NCBI GenBank assembly: GCA_036785705.1
Contig: JAWUZG010000056.1
Span: forward strand, 7,193,001-7,257,000
DNA from: Acanthornis magna
Lineage: Eukaryota; Chordata; Aves; Passeriformes; Acanthizidae
Length of the DNA stretch: 64,000 bases
Direction of reading: 5' to 3'
This document shows, in pieces, positions 1-12,600 of the stretch. How positions within the stretch are numbered: position 1 is the first letter of the stretch; each line of letters begins with the position of its first letter. The position numbers and the translations under genes were made by a program. The notes below the pieces were generated by a model. The model saw nothing but the letters and a program-made list of their open reading frames with translations. It did not search any database and had not been told where the DNA came from.

Positions 1-3000
1 ACTCCACTGGCACTGTGTAGTAACACATCCACCAGCCACTCTGATTAGGGGTTTAAAGGACACCTGTTCACTCTGTGACTTTAGAAGTAAGTTTAGTTTG
101 GCAATGTTTGGATTTTTGCTTGTTTAGGTTGTGTGGTTTTCTTTTTTGTTGTGTTTTGTTTTGGGCTTTTTTTCTTTGCTGGTTGGTTTGCTGCTTTTTT
201 AAAGCAGAGATATTCATTAGTAGTCTGAAAGAAAGAGAGGAAACTATTGGATTAATCAGTATAAATAAGTACATTCTCCATGCTCAAGAGGAGTTCACAG
301 AAAGGGTATTTTCTTCCAGTGCAAGTTCACATGGTCCTTGGGAATACTGTTCTATTATAATTTTAGCTGCTTTCTGTTCAGGTATTTTATTTTCATCTAA
401 AAGAGCAATGAATGTGTAACTCCTTTAATATTCAAATGAATATCATCAAGGCTTGATAAGTTTATTTCTGGCAGCAGCAGAGCTGAACGTGATGCCGATT
501 CCTTTGTTATACTAGACTTGTTCACACATTGCACTTGAGTAATTTTGCTCTGATGTGCTTTCCTTGCACAGCTCAGAGTGACTTTGCAGCTCCCTCCTTG
601 AGAGGAAAAATGACTGTTCCCCTTGTCTTCCCTCTAGGCAATAAAACTTCAGAAAACTTTTTTTCATCCCCTCTTTCAGTCTGTTTACATTTTTCCAGGG
701 GAAAGTTGAGCACTATGAAAAAAGGACTAAGGCTAACTATAACTCATAGGTTCTAACATTCCTTTTTTATTTCTGGTTAAAAATCAGATTGCTAAGACAG
801 ATGGTCTGTTTAGTCTATCTTAGGTCACTTCAGGAACAGTTCTACTTTAGTAAGACTTTTTTCCCCTGCTATATATGGCTTTGTTATAACAAGATTAAAA
901 TAAAAACCCCAGATGTTTAATGTATAAAATTACATTGTCCAGCTTGACAGAAAGTGTGTCAGCTCCTCAGCACCTACACTTGGTATTAATTTGTCTCCTG
1001 GCCTCACTGCACTGCTGAGCTGTAAAAAAAAAAAAGTATAATCAGTCTGTAGGCAGGGAATAGATGGTATATTTTTAATTAAAAACCACCTTCCTTTTTT
1101 CCAGGTGTAATTTATACCCACAAAGTGCTTCTAGTAGGCATTAGGCAAGCTTCATCTTCAACTATCTATGGGAGATATATTTTATAATTAATGAAGAGGG
1201 GGAAGTTTGCCATTAGGTGTCAATAGTAGCTACAGGGTATGGAAATATAAATATTTCTGACAGCCCTCCAGGTCTGATTTGGACTGGGTGTTTTCTCAGC
1301 GTTCAAAGCCAGCTGGCACAGAAGGTGGCTGCACCTGGCTCGGGGAGGAACACTGGCTCCCAGACAGGTGAGGCCAACCCAGGCTACAGGGCAGTGCCTG
1401 CTGCAGCAATTAAGGATCAGCAACACCCGAGGTGGTGCTGGGAGGAATCAATCTGAGGTGAATCTGAGGAGATGAGAATGGATTGTGAAAGTGATCTGAC
1501 AGCATGGGACACACACAAGTGGTACACCTGATCTCGTGGTTTAACACAATCTGTGGTTTTTCAGCTTGCTGCAGATTGGGGGATAAGAATATTCAAGTGT
1601 GTTTTTAAAATATTTTTTCAGCTGTCTTTATGAGTCGCTGCAACTGAACTGTCTGCATTTACACTTTGGAAAGCAATGTCTGAGTCGAAAATCACCTGCA
1701 GCTTGGTGATTAGGGAACTGATCAATGAACAAGGCGCAGCTGGCAAAAGCTGTGTTAGGATGGGGCAACCTACACAGATATTAACTGAAGGAATGATACC
1801 CTCCAGAAAGACTGGAGGCTCTATCTGAAAGACTATCAGTGTTTAAAACGAGATGGAGTTAAGGATCGAGTCTTGGCAAAGATTATTCTGTCTGTTCACA
1901 TGGAAAGTGAGTCAGAGTTGGTGTAAAAAATTGTTGTTTACATCACCAAGCTAAGCTTCAAATTGCTGTGTATTGTTTCAGCGCCATAGAAACCTGGGGT
2001 TGAAGGAGAAAACACTTTTTATCAATCACCTAATCCATTCCTTTCTCTGCGATAAGACTAGCAGGCTAGAAGAGATAGTTTTCTGATCTGTTCCTAAAGA
2101 CCAACATTCCTCCTCAGTGCTTGCAGCTCCGACAGAAAGATTTTCCTAACGTCAGGCTCAATCTCCGTGGCTGCAAATATGCAGAGTACCTCTTTTCTCT
2201 CCAGCAGACATCAATCCCTGTCTGCATTAACAGGGTTCAGCACTTTTCCAGTATGTGTGAGTGTGGAAAATGTTGTCTTGCCATGATTTAATTTCTAGAT
2301 TAAATAAACTGATCCTGAGAAGTGAGAGAATGAAAACAACATCATCCACTACAGCTGTTTACTAGTAAATGTTCAGCCTGTGTTTCTACAGGCAAGATGA
2401 CTGACAGAGCTCTATTAATGAAAAGCTATGTTTTGGCTGGAGCTGATTTTGGAGTTTGTTTTATTTCAGGCCAGGTTTCATCTGGCTTTCTAGAATTTGA
2501 GGGTCAGGGCCAGGTTACCAGACCTTGTCACCTTTGAACAGGATTTATTATTTCTTCCACTCAGGCACTGCCTGCGATGAAGCAGCATAGGGCAGATGGT
2601 TTTAAAGCACAAATTCACACCCTAGGAAGCCAGCTTCCTGCAGAGAAGTCTTAACAGACAGGACTGGAAAATGTCCATATTCCTTGGCCTGCACACAAGC
2701 GAGCTTGGCAGCAGGCAACCTCTTGAGAAGATTATTGTGTAGGTGGGTTATGTATGTAAAGTCCACACAAACTCTTTAATGTGAACGAATTGAAACTTGG
2801 GCTGTAAATACAGCAGTGGCTCTACGTGCTGTGGGAATTCTTTTCACTCTGAGTTACGGTAGGTTTCTTATGGGTCAGTGTCACACCATGGTCTGTGTGT
2901 GATGGTCATGGAAGGAAGCCTGGGTCTTATCACTGCACTGGGATCTTCTTTTGTGCTTGATCCCACCCTGCAACGACTTGTATCAAAGAATATACCAGTG

Positions 3001-4579
3001 GTCATCAGCAGGTTGATTCTGCCAAACTCTTTCTGGTAAATTCTCTTTGGGTGAATGCTTTCCTCATTTCAGTAAGAATATACTAAGGGGAAAAGCAAAA
3101 CAAAGCAACACAGGATAACTTCAAATTGTGGGGTCTATTTTTATTCCAAACGTATTTTCATTGCCAGAAAGCTAAACAGTTGGAATCAGAAGCAAATGGA
3201 AAAATGGAGGACAAAAACATAAGTGTGTTCTCTTTAGCTCAGTTGCTAAAAATATGAATTTTCTGCTTTCGCTTGCAACGTTCCTTTGTCTTATGATATG
3301 CAGTAGCACTGCTTATTGAAAAAAAAATAATTGCAGTCATCTGTTTAGTATGACAAGAAGTCAAGTCTGGTTAAGGTAAAGTAGTGCACAAACTGCAGTC
3401 TTTTTCATAAAAGACTTCTAAAAGTCCTTACTGAATGCATATGTATCTTTCCCATTTAAGATATGTGCAGAAGTGCAGATTTTTTCTCTGGTATGGAAGC
3501 CCTCTCATAATATACCTATAAAAGTGACCATGCCCTGCGTTGGTATTAGTATTTACATGCTTTCCATAAAACATCCTAGGCTTCTTACTGCACAAATATA
3601 ATGAAAGACATTCCTGACCTGAAAATAGTAAAGGTAAAAACAGACAAAGAAGACTGGGAATGGGAGGAGAAATAGATACATCTGAAAAACTTGCTTAAGG
3701 CTGTCATTAAGAGCCTGCTGTCAGCCCAGTACTTCATCCACCAGATTTTGAAAGGTTATCATATGGGAGGTTGCACAAAGAAATTAGCCCAGTATCTTTA
3801 CAATGTCCTTGAATTTCCAGTTTTATTTGCTTGGAAATTTGAGAAGGTCTCACTTAACAGAAATCTAAAGCAGCAAAGTGTATTTTGAAAGATATACAGG
3901 TGCCCTTCACAATGCACTAAATCGGTGGAAAAACTCTCAATATGGAACTCCAGGTTTAATATGAATACAGTATTATTAGTGCACATGTCTAATTGGAATG
4001 TCATACAAAGAAAGGATCCCTGCCACTGTAGTTTTTTGGTTTGGTTTGGTTTTTTTCCGTTGTTTTGGTTTTTTTTTTTTTTTTAAATGTGCGTGAGGGT
4101 TTTTTTATATAGGAAATACTTATTTGGATATTTTTTAATCTTTTTCCCCACGAGCATGTGAAAACATGGCAAAACTTAAATACTGCCATTCTCTGTTCCT
4201 CTGCATGTCTGTCCCTGGGTATGCTGTTAGAACAGCTCTGAATTACATAAACCCCAAATCAGCATTCCATCTGTTGAAATCTGACACATCCATGCACATC
4301 CTGATCTCCTTCCTAAACCCTTCCACTGCAGCCATCTAACATTTCCTCTGTGATGTCTCATCTGCCTAAATAACTGTGCTACTGCAGAATCAGTCATCCA
4401 GCTTTCAAGGCTCAGGTAGTACTCTCCTGAGATTAATTTTTATTTGCTATAAACATGCTGGCTTCTGCTTCCCCTTGTCATTGTGAAAGCTTTGTGTATA
4501 TATAAGTCCAAGAGAAAGTAACTGCACATAATAATTTTGTGGGTTTGTGTTAATATTAACGCTTTTGTGGGGTACTTGC

Positions 4580-4581
<2 letters not shown>

Positions 4582-4611
<30 letters not shown>

Positions 4612-4621
4612 GAGAGAGAGA
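4582..4621. repeat. Simple repeat: A-run followed by GA dinucleotides
   Basis: A run of about 26 adenines is followed directly by about six GA dinucleotides. The tract leads straight into the CR1-like fragment that starts near 4618. It could be a decayed tail or simple expansion. Nothing upstream looks like a retrocopied gene. Confidence 0.9.
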
Positions 4622-4690
4622 TTGGAAAAAACCAAATAAGAGCATCTAGTTCAACTCCTACCACAATCCAGGTCTGCTACCCTCAAGGAC
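4618..4690 (-). mobile_element. CR1-like LINE fragment (weak)
   Basis: The words TTGGAAAAAACC, then CATCTAGTTCAACTCCTACCAC, follow the order of the 3' region of avian CR1 elements read in reverse complement (GGTTGGAAAAGACC ... ATCTAGTTCAACCCC). The match is diverged and short, and lacks the terminal octamer repeats. Sequence up to about 4955 contains another faint CR1-like phrase (GTTGTGGAGTCTACACC), apparently in the opposite sense. Identification is from memory of the consensus and was not aligned. Confidence 0.5.
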
Positions 4691-6657
4691 TGAGCAAAAG
4701 TTGCAAAAGGACAAGATGCAGGATTTTTCCCCTTAGCAGCAGCAGCACTGTGTGCAGGTCCCCCTAGGGATGCACTTTCCTGGCCATGGTGCTCCCTGGG
4801 GCAGCTCCGGAGGGCAGAGACTGCTTTATCCCCAGCAAGTCTGCAATTCTGATGGCACAGTCATGCCCTGTAGCATTCTTTCTTCCCCAGAGCTGTTATT
4901 CCACACTGTACCTCTCAAGAGTTGTGGAGTCTACACCTTCTCTGGCTTATTCAGGTTGTGACATTTGTTAAAAATATTTAAAATTTAAAGTGTTACCTAC
5001 AGATGAGTGTGCACCTCCCATTCATGGTAACAGGGACTGATGATTAGTAGAGTGAAAAACATGAACCAACAGGATAAGTGACTTCCACTCTGCACAACAC
5101 CATCCTTTACTTGCTGTTTCTGATGTTCTGTATGTTCTTGTGAAGGAAATTGCTTTTATATTGTTTGTATTTTTGCCTCCCTGGTGATGGTGTTAAAAAA
5201 CCTACTGGAGTCTGAGACTTGAAAGTCTTCAGCTTTTCTTCTATAAATAGCATTTCCTTACTTAGGGAAAATAATTTTTGTCCACTTTACATATGTATAA
5301 AAAAGCTTAGTTATATTCAATCATATGCTGTTTGTATAAAAAATGTTTTCAACTCCAAAAAATGCTAGATCAAGGCAAGTTTCAAGCCAAATGACTTTAA
5401 GTAGATAGCTGTAAAACTTCTCCAGCAACAAAATTACTGTGAGTTTTATGATCTCATATGTATTTTTATCACTTTATCATGGTAAAGAAACCACATTGCT
5501 TTAAAAGCAAGCTAAGTACTTATTTAAAGATTTGTTTTCAATCTCTTTAATAGCATATGAACAGAGTTGGTATTTTAGTCAGTGATGAAGTGCCTAAGCA
5601 TAGGCCTTAACTGTCCCTAAAATAATCCCTACTAAGAGGTGTAACTATTGCTTTAATGCCTATAAAAGAGAGGAAAGAAGTGAAGTATTCCAGAATTGGT
5701 TGTTTAACATAATGGCATGCGTGCTGTCTGAATTCCATCAGACGAGGCTACGAGGAAAATGGAACTACAAATATAGAAAAGCTTCTTCAGTGACAAGTAT
5801 ATAATTATTTTTTAAACAACCTCTTGCAGTCTGCATGGGTTATTTGGTATGTCTAGTCATGCTTTATTTCGGTGCTCAGCCAGAGGTATTTCACGTGCAC
5901 ACTTCTGCTTGTCATTGACTGCAGTTACTTCAAGGAAATTAAATTCTGTTATATGAAAATATGGAAAACATTGAATAATCGCTCCCCCACCATCGCACTA
6001 AATTCTCTTCCCGCACGTCACTTGTCTCTTTTTTAATACTACTTGGCTGTCGCTAAGGCACTGCTTCCCTTGCAAAGTTCTGAAAGGTAAATACCAGAGC
6101 TCTGAACAGTGCAAGAGCAACTGTTACTCATCCTCCCTACGTGGATGGGCAAGGGTAGACACAGCTCTCGGGGATCTGAAAGCTGCACAGACATTTTGGC
6201 TGCAAAATCGTGTAGCGTGAGATTGTCCTGCTGCACTGTAGTGCCCAAAAGGGGCAGGGCAGAGCTGTGCCCTCCCTGTCTGCTGGGCAGGACTGAGTGT
6301 CCTCCCCTGGACTGGCTGCTCACACACGAGGTGGGTCTGACAGAGCCAGCGATCCAGAGGGAGATGCTGTGGTGGAAAATGGGGGCCCTGGTTCTGGGAA
6401 CCCTGTTTCTCTTCTCCAGTGATGGAAGATGAAACCTGAGTGTCAGGGTGGCTGCTGACCGTCCAAAGGGCAGACTTGGTCCAATTTTAGTTTGATTCAG
6501 GTCAGTAGCAGAGTGGAAAGGTGGATGTAGGTGCTGTGCTGGTGTTCTGGTGAGTCTGCACATTCTTTGCAATTCCTGTGCTTTAGACCTTTCTCTGAAG
6601 TCTCCCTTTGTGTATTTCTGTGCTCTCATCCTTGCCTCACTGGCAGTAGAAAATTGA

Positions 6658-6695
6658 ATTCTTGTCCCAAGAAAATTCATTCTTGTCCCAAGTGG
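6658..6695. repeat. Short tandem duplication, 21-bp period
   Basis: The phrase ATTCTTGTCCCAAG occurs twice, starting at 6658 and 6679, giving a two-copy tandem repeat with a 21-bp period inside the TNFAIP8L3 intron. No functional meaning is evident. Confidence 0.85.
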
Positions 6696-9600
6696 AGAAG
6701 AGTTTAGTTTACAGAAGCATCTTTTGCCTTTGCTGCCTCTTCACAGCTGTTTAAAGCTTCTGATTGCTGTTTAGAGGCAAAGTCTGTGAATTCTCTTCTA
6801 ATATTTTAAAATGATAGTACACTGTCACTTTTTAAGAAATAGATATTTGTAAACTTGGGTGAGGGAGATCTGCACGCTGTGGTTCAATGCGATACTCTGC
6901 AAAATGGCAAGGCTCTGCTTTCCTTTATTCCGTGTGATTAAGCTATGTCACTAGAAAACAGTGTCCTGCTCTGACCTCCTCTGATCAGTGACAGTCACAG
7001 ACTGCTGTGTCTGGTGACAGATGCACTTCTCCTGGATCTGCTATTCAAGCCCAATGGTTTGAACACATAGAGGTGAGGATATACTGTTTCTTCAAGGAGT
7101 TGTTTGTTCAGGAATGCGTTCTGGAAATAGCTGTGAAGCTCTTGTTATCTGTGAAGTTGCTGTTGTGTTCTCACTTTCTGGCAAATATTTCATCTACCTG
7201 TTTCAGTATTTCAAAATCAAATTAACTTTCCTGTTCCCATTTTCAAGCCCGCTGTCTATTTTTTGTTTGCCAGAGGAGACAGATTAGTTCCTGTTTCTAG
7301 AACTTTGAATTATAAAGCCAAGTCAATATCTTACTTCCCTCCATTTCCCCTTTCTTGAAATATAACCTGATGGCATTTACTCCCTTTTGTAGTGGTAGAA
7401 ATCATAAGCCCAAGAGCATTTGAGAAGAAATGAGTTAAGGAAGAAGAATCAGATCAATACTGGAAGAATTGAGGCTTGGAGAAGAACAGCATATTGGCTG
7501 AGGCACAGAGACAGGAGAGATCAGTAATATGCTAGAAAGATGTGGGTATCTGGAGAAGGAACACAAATTGTTAGTGTAAGATATGAGGATGGATATGAAA
7601 AGAGAGAATTCAAAAGTATTTCAGAGGTTAGAAGATGGAGAATAGAGCCAAAATCTTGGTACCTGCCTTCCTGCAAGGGCCTTCGCCTCTTTGGTGGCAG
7701 GGGTAGGCAAAGTGAGGCTGCAAGGAGACTATAGCCCTGCCCTCTGCACACTGCAGGGCTCTGCACATGCCTTTTCTCAGAGCAGGAGGGGTTTCTGCTC
7801 CTCCCAGGGTGCAGTGACACTGCTCCTGATGGAGTGCAAACATCCATTTCTACCAGCACGAGCAGGTGCCAACGTAACATTGAAAGTGGCTGTCTCCTGG
7901 CTCATCCTAAGCAGGCTGTCAGACACCTAGCACAGGGTAAAATCAACAAGTTCAGGGGAAAATTGTGCAGAAGTGAATGATACCAATGAGTTCAGAGCCC
8001 TAGCTCAGAGTTTGGCTTCAAAAGGACAGCAGATCTCCTGGTCTGGAGGATAAACGGATGCCAGCTGATTAACAACTAAGTATTGGGACTGCTCTAAGCC
8101 CTCCGGCATCTGATTTAATCCAAACTAGAAGTTTAATCATGGAATTGTGGAAAACATTGGTATTCATCCGTCCTTAAGACAATTTGTTCTTGGCTTTCCA
8201 TCAATTCTGTATGATTTCTGTAAGGGGAAGTGCTTTGTGGAGAAATGCCAGTGGTGACTGTTTTGGATGAACATACAGATCTGGCGGTTTTTGGTGGTGT
8301 TTTATTCTTCTTGTTGCTTTTGCATTCGGCTGTGGGTTTGTTTTGTTTTGGGGGAGAGGAGCGGACAGGACTGCAGGCAAGAGTAAACTCTCAGCTATAT
8401 CTGCGCCAAGGATGCAAAGAGTTACATCCTTCCTTCTTATGCAGGATAATCTGATACTGACCTTTAAGAACTGGTATAGAAATAGAGTCTCAAAAACAAA
8501 TGCAGGTAAGAGAGAAGCCAGAGAAACCTCAGCTGAGGTCAGGCTAGATTTATGCAATAGAAGGTAGTTTCTGATACAGGTGAGGTTTAATCACTGGACA
8601 GAAACTTCCTCTCTCAGTTATGTGGCCCTGGTATATTTAAAGGGCACCTCTTAGTCCAGGTGGGTAAGAAGGGGACAAACAGGCACCGTACAAAGTTTGT
8701 GGAAGTGGTCTTTACATTTACTTCAGCTTGAACTTCTTATTCCATTCTTAAACCTGTAATTCCAGTCAATGTTTTTCCTCACCAATTCTTTATCACTTTC
8801 TAATGAATCCTGTAGCTGTGCATCGTAATGACTGTACTGATTACTTTTGTATCTACTAGTAAACATTGCTCCTAACAGTGGAGATGATTAATAATGGATA
8901 AAAATAGTGAGGCACCAACTATAACTTGCTTTGAAGTGAACATGAAGGTCACTCTTGATACCTTTAGCCTACTTCCCTCTCTCTTCTGGGAGTTAGGGGG
9001 AAATGATGCACAAAAACACAAAGCTAAAATTAAATGCAAGCAAACAAAAGCTCCAGACATTCACCTGGCATAACACTATATGGCACAGAGCTTTTGTTGG
9101 AAAAACCATCTGAAAGATGGTTATCTTAATTAAAAAAAAAAAAAAAAATAGAAATACCCCCGACTTAGAAAAGTCCAAGAAACTTGTGTTTGTTTGATCT
9201 CCATCTGTCAGTGATTTGACGGTGTAAACTATATGCTCTAAAAGTAAATGGAAAACTCTCTGGAAAGGAAACACTCACACAATAATAGTGTTAATACATT
9301 TCTTCAAAGAGAAAGAAGGAAAGAATTGTTTTTCCTGCAACACAAAATGCTTAGATAAACAAAGTTAATGCCAGAAATGAGATGTTGGTGAGGCATTCTG
9401 CTAATTTTTACTACTAGTATTTCAGAAGATCACCTTTCATGTTAAACTAGTAAGAACACCTGAGAGAATGTCTCCATGGTGAAATGTTTGTTTCATATCA
9501 TAGATCTTCCTGCTCTGTTTTGTGTTGTTATATCTACAGATGTTAGCCAAAATCTACACCTGTACAGAGGCACTGGTCAGTCTGTTCCTCTGCAGGAAGG

Positions 9601-12600
9601 CTGAACAGAGCCAACTGCTAGAACTTGACATAAAGCAGTATCTGTACCAAGGAGGGATTAGTGACCCCTGGACAAGGCACTGAAGTGACTCTTGCTCTTT
9701 CTCAGCCTTTTTCATTAAAGATGTTTGTCTTAAAGAGCAGAAAAACTCACTGGCTACCAGCCAGAGTCTGAGCTCAGCTTGGCTCCTCCAGATGATGTCT
9801 GAGGCTTGGGTACAAAGCTGTGGTTATTGCAACAGGTTAGTGCCAGTACCATGAGTCTCCTCCAGATGCACTTGTCAGCCTTGAAATGACCTCCCATGAT
9901 GTAACTGGCAGAGATTTCTGCAGACAAACTGCAAATAACACACTTTTAACTGGGCAAGGCTCCAAACCCAGGTCTCAGGCCAGTGCAGCTGCCCTGAGCA
10001 GGGTCCCCAAGCAGTCCAACAGCCCAGACAGCCTTGAGCAGGGCACCAGAAGCCACAGCAGTGGTGAAGAACCTCTGCACCCTGCACTGACCACAGGGTC
10101 CCTGTCTGGAAATAAACCAGGGCAGAACCTGTGGTCCATGCATTGTACTGCCATCTGGATCCAGGCTGAATTCTTTCCCACACTCCAAATGTTGTTTAAT
10201 TCATCGTGGCCACAGTTATCCTCTGTCTCATGCCAGGACATTTTGTGGGAGACTATCTGGCATGGGCTGACACTGTGCCAGGAAGTGTATTAATAGATAA
10301 ACAGTTGAGAGGATTGTGTTGGGCTCACAGCCAGGTCCTGCTTAGTTCACCAGATAAGACAGTGAGGTCTCTCAGATAGTTACAGGGTTCTCCTGCTCTC
10401 CTGGGAGCTCACAGGGCCTGTCACCCTGAGGCTGATGCTGTCGGCAGAACGCAAGTACCAAAGGCTTCTCAGACAGGCCAGGTCTTCAGGAAAACTTTCT
10501 CATCTGTCTGGCCTACTGTTGCCCTTTTTACCTGCGATTTATAGCTTGATCATTTTGGTACCAGCAAAATAACTCTTCCCACCGTGACTTTTTAGTCTTT
10601 GCTGTAGATGAAATGAAAGGCTAAAAGATTTATTCCTTCAAAGGGGAAGTGTGAGTTCTTTGAGGCAGTGCACTCATTGCTTTGTACAGGTCATTCACTA
10701 CTGCCAAAATACCACATTAAATGGAGCTCGGTCTCATTCTAGATGTTTGGCAAGGCTGACAGGAATGGTCAGTAATTACTGTGTGGCAGGATATTTCTTC
10801 ATATTCCTACTTATGAACTTAATCTGCCATCACAATTTCCTTGCCCATAACCACACATTAGAAAAAGTGGGGCTTTCTGCTTCCTGACTGCTAGCAGCAT
10901 CAAAATATCAGGTGGGGGAACAGCTTGGTCATGATCTTGCACAAGTAGGTGAGCTTAGCCTTCCTTCCAGTGCTCCATGAAGTTCATATTTCCACTTGAT
11001 TTTTAAGAACAGAAGCCTAAACAAATTGACTTGTTCAACTAAATTATTTATTCTGTTTGTGCAAGGTGTCAACTTGACAAAAGTGGGATTATTTTTGGTC
11101 TTTACTATCATTACAATGTGATTAGGATTTTTTTCTTTCAAAGTTTTTACCTTTTTTTTTTTTTCCTGCTGGACATGACTCCCTCACTGACAGCTGCTGT
11201 GCTAATGAGGGGTCTGTATGCAAATCAGCAGCCCAGGTGTTTTCTGGAGGGAACACTAAAGTTAAAAAAAAAATTCACCCAACCAGGCTCTTGGCTCCCA
11301 TCCTTGCCCTGGCTGCTGCTCTTCCAGGCGGTTGCTGCCTGCTCATCCCAAAGCATCTCTTGCCCACTCTCTTGGCAGAGAAGCCTGGCCATGTGCTTGC
11401 CTCAGTTTGCAGTGAGATCTACAAAGCCCTGCAACAGTTTGCTGCACAGATTCCCATGGCATGTTAGTTCATGTCTGTTGTCTGTCCATCTTTTTTTCAA
11501 TTAGCTTTGTTTTCCCTCTGTTTTCCAGCAGAAAGGGAAGGGAGAGCTCTTTACTAGACAGTTGCTAGAAAGAACTTCTTAAAAATCTTTTGCTTTTTAA
11601 TTTCTTTTCTGGTCTTCATACCTAGAACATTACCTACCACCTCTTCTGGCTTGTCTGAAGTCTAATAAATATTATCGTAGGTCTGATTTGGAACAGTCTA
11701 TGTAGAATCAAAACCCCACCTTGTTCACACAACTATTCCTTGGAGCAAAGTATACCTTTTATTGTGATAAATATTTTTCAAATGTGTGATACTGCAAAAG
11801 GTTCAACAATGCCTACTTGCACTGTATATGACATAAGCATGTTACTGATGCCTCAAATAGTACTTGTTAAATGTCTTCATTACAGTTTCTAATTAATTTT
11901 GTATTTACAAGAATATATTAGCTCTTGAATGGCATTTAACTCTGTAAAACAGTGATTAAAATACGTAACAGGCTTCAAAGATTAACATCACAAAACTACA
12001 GACAGTTCACATAGCATGATAAATAATTTGCAGAAAAAGTACTTGCTAAGCGTTGCAAATCAAATAATATTACAGCTCTAGAAAAATTATTCATGTCTGT
12101 AGAGGTTGTTTTACAACAGTAAACAATGTTTAAATCCATTGGGGTTTTTTTAATAAGTGTATATTTATTGTCCAGGGTTGAGCTTGGATAATTTATCAAA
12201 TAATTTTAAATGCATTAACATTTTTGTGCTAAGAGCTCCAGGGTAAGATCCTGGCTCTGTTGAAGACGTATCGAAGTCATAATCAGGCTCTCACTGCCCT
12301 TACAGATGCAAGCCTGCTGATAAGGTCATCTTCATTTTGTTACCCTTGGCATTACACAAAGTTGTAGACTTCACACCATCAATTCTTGGAAAAAAACCCC
12401 AAAACAAACCCCCTCTCACCAGTTTAGAGCTCCACCTGGAGCACAAGCTGCTCTCTTTCCTAGGCCAAATGTCTTTTGACTTCTGTGGAAGGAAACCCAG
12501 AGAAGGGACCAGCAACAATTTGTTCTCCCCACTACATTAAACTTCATGAGGATAATCTGTATTGTTTCAAAGACTGTACAAGCAATTTAGCCTCTGGTTA

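Noticed and set aside
4582..4607. Poly(A) run as the tail of a processed pseudogene
   Set aside because: No gene-like sequence precedes it and no target-site duplication was seen. The run continues into GA repeats and a CR1-like fragment.
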